Part shown: one piece after another, positions 54,639 to 61,295 of the stretch
Layout: every line of letters begins with the position of its first letter
How positions within the stretch are numbered: the stretch's first letter is position 1
Assembly: GCA_016793635.1 (NCBI GenBank)
Contig: JAEUMD010000014.1
Span: 62,001 to 126,000 of the forward strand
Source of the DNA: Hyphomicrobiaceae bacterium
GTDB taxonomy: Bacteria > Pseudomonadota > Alphaproteobacteria > Rhizobiales > Hyphomicrobiaceae
Reading direction: 5' to 3'
DNA: 64,000 nucleotides
Notes under the pieces: generated by a model
Databases searched by the model: none
The model's input: only the letters and a program-made list of their open reading frames with translations
What the model was told of the DNA's origin: nothing
Program-made: the position numbers and the translations under genes

Positions 54639-55825
54639 CGGTCGATCTCGCCGAACACGATGTCGAGCGAGCCGATCACGGCCGAGACGTCGGCCAGCAT
54701 GTGACCGCGCGTGAGGAAGTCCATCGCGGCGAGGTGCGGGAAGCCGGGAGCGCGGATCTTGCAACGGTATGGCTTGTTCGATCCATCGGCGACGAGGTAG
54801 ACGCCGAACTCGCCCTTCGGCGCCTCGACCGCAGCGTAGACTTCGCCTGCTGGAACGTGGAAGCCCTCGGTATAGAGCTTGAAGTGGTGGATAAGCGCCT
54901 CCATCGAGCGCTTCATCTCACCGCGCTTCGGCGGCACGACCTTCTTGTTCTCGGCCGACACCGGCCCGCGCCCTTCCGCGCTCAGCAGCCGCACGCAGCA
55001 CTGCTTCATGATCTTCACCGACTCGCGCATCTCCTGCATGCGGATGAGATAGCGGTCGTAGCAGTCGCCGTTCTTGCCGATCGGAATATTGAAATCGAGC
55101 TCGGAGTAGCACTCGTAGGGCTGCGCCTTGCGCAGATCCCAGGCTGCGCCGGACCCGCGCACCATCACGCCGGAGAAGCCCCAGTCGAAGGCGTCGTCGA
55201 GCTTGACGATGCCGATATCGACGTTGCGCTGCTTGAAGATGCGGTTGTCGGTCAGCAATCCCTCGATGTCGTCGCAGACCTTGAGGAAGGGATCGCACCA
55301 GTCGAGGATGTCGCGTACCAGCTCGTCCGGCAGGTCCTGATGGACGCCGCCGATGCGGAAGTACTTCGCATGCATGCGCGAACCCGAAGCGCGCTCGTAG
55401 AAGATCATCAGCTTCTCGCGCTCCTCGAACCCCCACAGCGGCGGGGTGAGCGCGCCGACGTCCATCGCCTGCGTCGTGACGTTGAGAAGGTGCGAGAGCA
55501 GGCGCCCGATCTCGGAGTAGAGCACGCGGATGAGCTGGCCGCGGTAGGGTACGGTGAGCCCGAGGAGCTTCTCCGCGGCGAGGCAGAAGGCGTGCTCCTG
55601 ATTCATCGGGGCGCAGTAGTCGAGACGGTCGAAGTAGCCGATCGCCTGCAGGTAGGTCTTGTGCTCGATCAGCTTCTCGGTGCCGCGATGCAGCAGGCCG
55701 ACGTGCGGATCGACGCGCTTGACCACCTCGCCGTCGAGTTCGAGCACCAGACGCAGCACGCCATGCGCCGCCGGATGCTGCGGGCCGAAGTTGATATTGA
55801 ACGAGCGGATGTCTGCTTCAGCCAT
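54635..55825 (-). CDS. nuoD: NADH-quinone oxidoreductase subunit D
   Basis: A 396-residue 49-kDa-type subunit that holds the quinone site with NuoB and NuoH. It has [14 protein letters not shown] at the N-terminus, [15 protein letters not shown] and [17 protein letters not shown] at the end. The ATG at 55825 is preferred. It is the fourth nuo gene, 69 bases downstream of the thioesterase gene. Confidence 0.96.
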   Translation of the reverse strand: MAEADIRSFNINFGPQHPAAHGVLRLVLELDGEVVKRVDPHVGLLHRGTEKLIEHKTYLQAIGYFDRLDYCAPMNQEHAFCLAAEKLLGLTVPYRGQLIRVLYSEIGRLLSHLLNVTTQAMDVGALTPPLWGFEEREKLMIFYERASGSRMHAKYFRIGGVHQDLPDELVRDILDWCDPFLKVCDDIEGLLTDNRIFKQRNVDIGIVKLDDAFDWGFSGVMVRGSGAAWDLRKAQPYECYSELDFNIPIGKNGDCYDRYLIRMQEMRESVKIMKQCCVRLLSAEGRGPVSAENKKVVPPKRGEMKRSMEALIHHFKLYTEGFHVPAGEVYAAVEAPKGEFGVYLVADGSNKPYRCKIRAPGFPHLAAMDFLTRGHMLADVSAVIGSLDIVFGEIDR

Positions 55826-55894
55826 TGCTTGCCTCGTGCGGGAGCCTCCCACGGGCTCCCCGATACGTGAAAACTTGAACCCGAACCGTGCAGC

Positions 55895-56344
55895 TCAGCT
55901 CGTGCGTCGTGCCACCGGACCGACGCGCGCCGCCTTCGCCTTCTCGTTGACCTTGGCCTCGAACTTGTCCCACGGCACAACCGCGCGCTCGTGTAGCCCC
56001 TCGCCGATCATGTCGATGCCGTCGTGGGCGCGCACCTTGAACGAGACGCGACGCCCCCGCACGGCCGTGCACTCTGCGTCGACCGTGACGATCTGGCCCG
56101 GCACAGTCGCCGCCACATGCGTCACATCAACGTGCGTGCCGAGTGACCCTTCGCCCGGATCGAGATGCGGCGTCAGCATCTGCACGCACGTCCACTCCAT
56201 CAATCCGACCATGAACCCCGTCGCGAACACCGTCGGCATGAGCTGGAACTCGTGCGCCTCGGGATAAAGATTGGGGACCGTCTTGTCGGCCGGCACCTTG
56301 TAGGCGAACTGAAAGGTGGCACCGGGTTTCAGAGTGTCTTTCAT
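55895..56344 (-). CDS. FlK-type hotdog thioesterase
   Basis: A 149-residue hotdog-fold thioesterase very close in layout to fluoroacetyl-CoA thioesterase FlK. The catalytic residues fall at the same numbers: Thr42 (FATGF), Glu50 (GLMEW) and His76 (DVTHVAAT). FlK's Phe36 lid, which gives its fluoroacetyl selectivity, is Met36 here, so it probably hydrolyses some other small acyl-CoA. It is inserted between nuoC and nuoD on the same strand with short gaps, so it is likely co-transcribed with complex I. The physiological link is unknown. Confidence 0.85.
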   Translation of the reverse strand: MKDTLKPGATFQFAYKVPADKTVPNLYPEAHEFQLMPTVFATGFMVGLMEWTCVQMLTPHLDPGEGSLGTHVDVTHVAATVPGQIVTVDAECTAVRGRRVSFKVRAHDGIDMIGEGLHERAVVPWDKFEAKVNEKAKAARVGPVARRTS

Positions 56345-56376
56345 CGTTCACGCCCTACCGAGCACCGTCACCCGCA

Positions 56377-56997
56377 TCACGCCCTGCCGCCCGCACCGCC
56401 ATTGGCCTTCTCGTCGCCCGGGAGTGGGACGTTGATGCCTTCCCACGGGCTGTCGAAGTCGAAATTGCGGAACTCCTGGTTGAGCTTGATCGGCTCGTAC
56501 ACGACCCGTTTCTGCTCGTCGTCGTAGCGCACCTCGACATAGCCCGTGACCGGGAAATCCTTGCGCAGCGGATGGCCCTGGAAGCCATAGTCCGTCAGCA
56601 GTCGGCGAAGGTCCGGGTGGCCCGAGAACAGGATGCCGAACATGTCGTAGGTCTCGCGCTCGAACCAGTCGGCGGCGGAATAGACGCCGATCGCTGTCGC
56701 CACCGGTTCCGTCTCGTTGGTCTCGACCTTGACGCGGATGCGTTGGTTCGTGCGCGGCGAAAGCAGGTGATAGACGACGTCGAAGCGGTTCTCGCGCCCG
56801 GGCCAGTCGACGCCGGTGATGTCGATCAGCACCTCGAAGCGGCAGCGCGCATCGTCGCGCAGCACCTTCAGCACATTGGTGATCTGGCTGCGCGAAACCG
56901 TCAGCGTCAGCTCGCCATAGGCGATCTTGCGGTCGAGCAGCGCGCCGGAGATCTTGCCGGAGATGTACGTCGCGAAATCGTCGAGCTGTTCGTCCAT
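56377..56997 (-). CDS. nuoC: NADH-quinone oxidoreductase subunit C
   Basis: A 206-residue 30-kDa-type subunit with [20 protein letters not shown] and GHPLRKDFP. It begins at MDEQLDDF (ATG 56997), although the frame is open further upstream. It is part of the peripheral arm. It lies 85 bases downstream of nuoB. Confidence 0.94.
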   Translation of the reverse strand: MDEQLDDFATYISGKISGALLDRKIAYGELTLTVSRSQITNVLKVLRDDARCRFEVLIDITGVDWPGRENRFDVVYHLLSPRTNQRIRVKVETNETEPVATAIGVYSAADWFERETYDMFGILFSGHPDLRRLLTDYGFQGHPLRKDFPVTGYVEVRYDDEQKRVVYEPIKLNQEFRNFDFDSPWEGINVPLPGDEKANGGAGGRA

Positions 56998-57082
56998 GTG
57001 CTTTCCGTGTGCGTGAAAGGCCGCGTGCCGTGGGCGGAAGCGATGGCCGGCGCCGGCTGGGAGCCGGACGACGGCGCCGGCC

Positions 57083-57652
57083 TCATCTCTCGATGGTTCC
57101 GGTGCGACGGATCTTCCGCTGCAGCAGCAGAATGCCGTAGACGAGGGCTTCCGCGGTCGGCGGGCAGCCGGGTACATAGACGTCCACCGGGACGATGCGG
57201 TCGCAACCGCGAACCACGGCGTAGGAATAATGGTAGTAGCCGCCGCCGTTCGCGCACGATCCCATCGAGATCACGTAGCGCGGCTCCGGCATCTGGTCGT
57301 AGACCTTGCGCAGTGCGGGCGCCATCTTGTTGGTCAGCGTACCGGCCACGATCATCACGTCCGACTGGCGGGGTGAAGCACGCGGCGCGAAGCCGAAGCG
57401 CTCGACGTCGTAGCGCGGCATGGACGCCTGCATCATCTCCACCGCGCAGCAGGCGAGGCCGAACGTCATCCACATGAGCGAGCCCGTGCGCGCCCAGTTG
57501 ATGAGATCGTCCGTAGTGGTGACGAGGAAGCCCTTGTCGGCGAGCTCGTTATTGATCTCGCCAAAGAACTTCGCGTCAGGCTGCACGATGTTGCCGCCAG
57601 CTCCCTCGCGGGCGCGGTCGAACACGGCCTGCGGCGGAACGATCAATCCCAT
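57083..57652 (-). CDS. nuoB: NADH-quinone oxidoreductase subunit B
   Basis: A 189-residue subunit carrying the terminal 4Fe-4S cluster N2: adjacent Cys in LACCAVEMM, then GSCANGGG and [11 protein letters not shown]. The ATG at 57652 overlaps nuoA by 10 nt, and a start 7 codons earlier is possible. It hands electrons to quinone. Confidence 0.96.
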   Translation of the reverse strand: MGLIVPPQAVFDRAREGAGGNIVQPDAKFFGEINNELADKGFLVTTTDDLINWARTGSLMWMTFGLACCAVEMMQASMPRYDVERFGFAPRASPRQSDVMIVAGTLTNKMAPALRKVYDQMPEPRYVISMGSCANGGGYYHYSYAVVRGCDRIVPVDVYVPGCPPTAEALVYGILLLQRKIRRTGTIER

Positions 57653-58008
57653 TCCAACGCTCCCTTGCGCCACTCATAGATGAAACCGATCGTGAGGACG
57701 GCGAGAAACACCATCATCGACCAGAACCCGAACGCCCCGATCTCCTTGAACGCGACCGCCCAGGGGAAAAGGAATGCCACCTCGAGATCGAAGATGATGA
57801 ACAGGATCGACACGAGATAGAAGCGCACGTCGAACTTCATGCGCGCATCGTCGAAAGCTGCGAAGCCGCACTCGTAGGCAGAGACCTTCTCGGGGTCCGG
57901 CTTGTTCACCGCGATCAGGAACGGTGCCGCCATCAGTGCCACGCCGATGAACAGCGCGACACCAAGGAAGACCACGATCGGGAGGTAGTCGATCAGGAGT
58001 TGATTCAT
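57643..58008 (-). CDS. nuoA: NADH-quinone oxidoreductase subunit A
   Basis: A 121-residue subunit with three TM helices and the family motif [23 protein letters not shown] in the loop. It is the first gene of the nuo operon; a candidate promoter lies about 155 bases upstream. Confidence 0.95.
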   Translation of the reverse strand: MNQLLIDYLPIVVFLGVALFIGVALMAAPFLIAVNKPDPEKVSAYECGFAAFDDARMKFDVRFYLVSILFIIFDLEVAFLFPWAVAFKEIGAFGFWSMMVFLAVLTIGFIYEWRKGALEWD

Positions 58009-58161
58009 GTCACGTCCTTGGCCTCGTGGCGCCGCGACAGAGCGTGGGCCGAGGCATTGGTCGGGTGCGAAGCACGAAGACCGGCGCCGGAGATCGCAGA
58101 TCCGCTGCGCATCCGGGCCGGCATCGCCGGGCGTAATTGAGCCGCGACGATGCGAAGCAAA

Positions 58162-58190
58162 CTGTTATCCCAGCGCCCTTCACCACGCAA
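58162..58190 (-). promoter_or_regulatory. Candidate nuo operon promoter
   Basis: Read on the minus strand, TTGCGT (58190-58185) and TAACAG (58167-58162) are separated by 17 bp and point towards nuoA. The leader to nuoA would be about 150 bases. No other good match was seen between nuoA and the tRNA gene. Confidence 0.4.
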
Positions 58191-58283
58191 CCTGACCTCA
58201 CCCAAAGTGGGGTGTGTGGAAGCTCGGAATATCATCGCTCCCCGGTCGCTTCGAGAATAGCTGTCCACCGTCGCGAAGCGTGC

Positions 58284-58312
58284 TTGACTTGCGCCGCGCG
58301 AACCCGTAAACA
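58284..58312 (+). promoter_or_regulatory. tRNA-Asp promoter
   Basis: TTGACT (58284-58289) and TAAACA (58307-58312) with a 17-bp spacer lie ~50 bases upstream of the tRNA 5' end. The -35 element is close to consensus. Confidence 0.6.
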
Positions 58313-58364
58313 CCGCGTCCTGTGAAGACGTACCGAGGGCTAACCACTCGGCACGGTTGCGAAT

Positions 58365-58441
58365 GCGGGAGTAGCTCAGTTGGTTAGAGCGCCGCCCTGT
58401 CACGGCGGAGGCCGCGGGTTCAAGTCCCGTCTCTCGCGCCA
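58365..58441 (+). tRNA. tRNA-Asp (GTC)
   Basis: A 77-nt cloverleaf with CCA encoded. The acceptor stem is GCGGGAG with CTCTCGC (one G-T pair). The anticodon stem-loop is CCGCC-CTGTCAC-GGCGG with anticodon GTC, and the T loop is TTCAAGT between GCGGG and CCCGT. It is divergent from nuoA and directly followed by the tandem repeats. Confidence 0.97.
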
Positions 58442-58462
58442 TCCTTTGGATGGCTTCTTTTC

Positions 58463-58926
58463 TTCCTGACACAAGCTGAAATTATCGTCGTTCTACGGCC
58501 GAACCTCCGTGAGGACGCGACGGCACACGAGCGCCGGGCGGCAGTCGCGGCCTCAGCGGCTGAAGCCGCTGACGAGCGGGTTCTTCCTGACACAAGCTGA
58601 AATTATCGTCGTCTGACGGCCGAACCGCCGTGAGGACGCGACGGCGCACGAGCGCCGGGCCGCGGTCGCGGCCTGAGCGGCTGAAGCCGCTGACGAGCGG
58701 GGTTCCTCCTGACACACGCTGAAATTATCGTCCTCTGACGGCCGAACCGCCGTGAGGACGCGACGGCGCACGAGCGCCGGGCCGCAGTCGCGGCCCGAGC
58801 GGCTGAAGCCGCTGATGAGTGGGGTTCCTCCTGACACAAGCTGAAATTATCGTCGTCTGACGGCCGAACCGCCGTGAGGACGCGACGGCGCACGAGCGCC
58901 GGGCCGCTGTCGCGGCCTGAGCGGCT
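58463..58926. repeat. Four tandem copies of a 121-122 bp unit
   Basis: Copies begin at 58463 (121 bp), 58584 (122 bp), 58706 (122 bp) and 58828 (99 bp, truncated at its 3' end). They are highly similar. Each carries CTGAAATTATCG near the start, and the first three end with the hairpin AGCGGC-TGAA-GCCGCT followed by a G/T/C-rich stretch. Copies 3 and 4 begin CTCCTGACAC and copies 1 and 2 TTCCTGACAC. The period is not a multiple of three, so the open frames through the array on the minus strand shift in each unit and are not a repeated protein. Possible tandem small RNAs or binding sites. Confidence 0.85.
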
Positions 58927-59165
58927 AGAGAGTGATCGGCTGAGAGTGAAGAGTTCGCCGGTTTCGTCGAGGGCGTCGATGCACCCTAAACCCTGCTTTC
59001 AGAGTTCCCAACCGCACCCATCCGCGTGAGCGCCCCCCCTGTGGAACATGAACCACAGATTAAAACGGCGTTCAGAGTGGGTTCAAGGCGGCGCGGGCAT
59101 TCTCCACTCCATCGAATTCAAGACCAACCCGGCCGGCACACCCTGGCCACTCGATGGAGACGAAC
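58927..59165. other. Gap between repeats and small secreted-protein gene
   Basis: About 240 bases without a gene. It must contain the promoter for the gene at 59166; no clear -35/-10 pair stands out. Confidence 0.4.
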
Positions 59166-59510
59166 ATGAAAGTTGCTACCCTCACCCTCGCCACCCTCTT
59201 CGTTGCCACCGGTACGCTCGGCGCCTCCGCTCACTCGGTCAAGCCGATCGAGAAGCGCCAGGCCATCCAGCACGAGCGCATCGAGGACGGCCGCCGCGAA
59301 GGTTCGATCACCTGGCTCGAGGGCAAGAAGCTGCGCAAGGAGCAGCGTCAGATCCAGGCGCTGAAGAACGATTTCCTCGACGATGGCCGCCTTACGAAGC
59401 GCGAGTCGCACTACCTGACCTGGAAGCAGAAGCAGGCCTCGGCTCACATCTACGAGGAGAAGCACGATGCCCGCCGCCGACTCTGGTGGCTGCCCCGCGT
59501 CGGCCGCTGA
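59166..59510 (+). CDS. Small secreted basic hypothetical protein
   Basis: A 114-residue protein from ATG 59166 (GGAG 7 bases upstream; ATG 59154 is an alternative). A signal peptide (MKVATLTLATLFVATGTLGASA) leads to a very basic helical domain rich in Lys, Arg, Glu and Gln (EKRQAIQHERIEDGRREGSI, then KLRKEQRQI and HDARRRLWWLPRV). No family recognised. It is monocistronic with its own terminator. Such basic, helical periplasmic proteins may bind nucleic acid, lipid A or metals; none is shown. Confidence 0.7.
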   Translation: MKVATLTLATLFVATGTLGASAHSVKPIEKRQAIQHERIEDGRREGSITWLEGKKLRKEQRQIQALKNDFLDDGRLTKRESHYLTWKQKQASAHIYEEKHDARRRLWWLPRVGR

Positions 59511-59536
59511 TCCGCCGATACGCCCTGCAAAACGAC

Positions 59537-59571
59537 AACGGGTCGCCCTTAGGGCGACCCGTTTGACTTTT
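59537..59571 (+). terminator. Intrinsic terminator
   Basis: AACGGGTCGCCC (59537-59548) and GGGCGACCCGTT (59552-59563) form a perfect 12-bp stem around TTA, followed by TGACTTTT. It ends the gene at 59166. Confidence 0.85.
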
Positions 59572-59688
59572 GTACCGTCTGCCGGCGACGCCGTCCCTGT
59601 CAGTTGCGCTCCAGCGCCCCCTTAAGGAAATTCCGGGCCCGAGCCGCAATCAGCGCCAAGCCCCGGTCGTGTCCGAGCGATCTCGCGA

Positions 59689-60177
59689 TCAGGAGCTCGA
59701 TGGCACAGTCGTTTCGCCAGCCATCGCAGGCGCGCCGGCCAGTGGATCGTCGCTGCGGCGAGACTTGCCCTCGAAGTAAGCACCCTGCTCGATCGCAAGC
59801 GACTGATGATAAATGTCGCCCTCGACGCGGCTGGACGTCTGCAGCATGACGCGGCGGCTACGCACGGAGCCCATAACCTGACCGCGAATGACCGTCTCCT
59901 CCGCGATCACCGTGCCGGTGATGCGCGCACGCTCGCCGATGATGATGTTGGTGCCGCGAATATCGCCTTGGACTTCGCCATCGATCTGCATCTCGCCCTT
60001 GGAGACGAGGTTGCCGGTAATGATGAGATCGGGGCCGATGACCGATGGGGCGCCGCGCTCCGAGGTGCGGATGTTGGGCGGGGAAGGACGGGGCGGCTGG
60101 ACGGACGGCGGTGCGACACCGGGACTAGCGGGTGACTTCACCGGCTCAGTCTCGGACTTCTTGAAATTCGGCAGCAT
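59689..60177 (-). CDS. Bactofilin (polymer-forming cytoskeletal protein)
   Basis: A 162-residue protein with a Pro-rich N-terminal linker (about 14-45) and the bactofilin right-handed beta-helix: VIGPDLIITGNLVSKGEM, IDGEVQGDIRG, IIIGERARITGTVIAEE and VEGDIYHQSLAIEQGAYFEG. It would form nucleotide-free filaments that help shape cells or place cell-wall enzymes. Confidence 0.9.
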   Translation of the reverse strand: MLPNFKKSETEPVKSPASPGVAPPSVQPPRPSPPNIRTSERGAPSVIGPDLIITGNLVSKGEMQIDGEVQGDIRGTNIIIGERARITGTVIAEETVIRGQVMGSVRSRRVMLQTSSRVEGDIYHQSLAIEQGAYFEGKSRRSDDPLAGAPAMAGETTVPSSS

Positions 60178-60418
60178 GTCGAAAAATCCCTCCGCACTCT
60201 ACGGCAACGCCAACGACGGCAACGCCAAACCACTACGCACGGACCACCGCGCTCCGGCGCCGGTCCCGCGTACATTCGAAAGCCCTGAGAAGCATTCCAT
60301 CCCCCGGCTGCATTAGCACACTCGCCATGAGGCGTCATCGCCGCCGAGCATGCCGGCGGCACAATGTTCGGCGAAAGAGGCCGGAATGAGCCTGTTATGC
60401 CGCATGGCGAGCCGCCGC

Positions 60419-60889
60419 TCACGCCTTGGCGAGTTCCAAGACGGCGGCGAGCACCGCAGCCGCGTGGCCAGGAACCTTCACCTTGGGCCAGATCCGAGCA
60501 ATGCGCCCCTTGGCGTCGATCAGGAAGGTGGTGCGCTCGACGCCCATGTACTTCCGCCCATACATCGACTTCTCGACCCACACGCCGTATCTCTCGACGA
60601 TGCTGCGGTCCTCGTCGGCGACAAGCGCCACGTCGAGCCCGTGCTTGGCCTTGAACTTGACGTGCTGGGCAACCGAGTCCGGCGAAAGTCCGATCACGCG
60701 CGCACCGGCTGCGGCAAACTCGCTGGCAAGGGCGGTGAAGTCTTTCGCCTCAGAGGTGCATCCCGAGGTATCGTCCTTGGGATAAAAATAGAGGACCACC
60801 AGCGCTCCCTTGAGCTTGCCGAGCTTGAACGATGATCCATCGTCGAGCGGCGCCGTGAAGTCGGGGGCCTTGTCACCCACTTCGAGCAT
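60419..60889 (-). CDS. Bcp-type thiol peroxidase lacking the usual resolving Cys
   Basis: A 156-residue peroxiredoxin of the BCP/PrxQ group (YFYPKDDTSGCTSEAKDF). The peroxidatic Cys is Cys44. The usual resolving Cys five residues later is Lys49, and the protein has no other Cys, so it must act as a one-Cys enzyme. The TxxC motif reads TSGC and not TPGC. It would reduce hydroperoxides using thioredoxin or glutathione. Confidence 0.88.
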   Translation of the reverse strand: MLEVGDKAPDFTAPLDDGSSFKLGKLKGALVVLYFYPKDDTSGCTSEAKDFTALASEFAAAGARVIGLSPDSVAQHVKFKAKHGLDVALVADEDRSIVERYGVWVEKSMYGRKYMGVERTTFLIDAKGRIARIWPKVKVPGHAAAVLAAVLELAKA

Positions 60890-61295
60890 TGTCCGATGCC
60901 TTTCTTTCGTGGCTACTCCGCCAGAGACACCCGCCGCTGCCCTGCCCAGGCAGGCGCGGCGTCCAGCATGACGGTAGAGGGCTGTTGGCGCCGCGCAACC
61001 ATTCAGTTTGGAAATCCAAACCCTTCAGTGTCCAATCGTGCCGGCCGCCTCAAACCGGGCACAATCGTGGACGACTTGGCAGAAGGATGGCGCAACCCGC
61101 CGCTTCGCCGTACCCCACCTAGAATGCGGTTTGTGCAAGTGCGGCAGGGTGTGTGGCGGAAATTAAGGTGCTAAGCCATGCCGGTGGGGAGCCCAGGACC
61201 GGAGAGGCGCGTTGCCCGGGAGCCTCGGGGCGGAACAGCGCCACTGTCGTGCGGCTGGCGTCGGCTCGGATTGACTGCGGGAAGCTACCGTTATC
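60890..61295. other. Intergenic region upstream of the AsmA-like gene
   Basis: About 400 bases between two divergent genes. Open frames here have no ribosome site and no recognisable content. It probably holds promoters of both neighbours. Confidence 0.4.

Noticed and set aside
58482-58893. Minus-strand open frames across the tandem repeats
   Set aside because: The 121-122 bp period shifts frame every copy, so the similar peptides are a by-product of the DNA repeat.
58365-58926. Integrative element at tRNA-Asp
   Set aside because: No duplicated tRNA 3' end and no integrase gene within the window.
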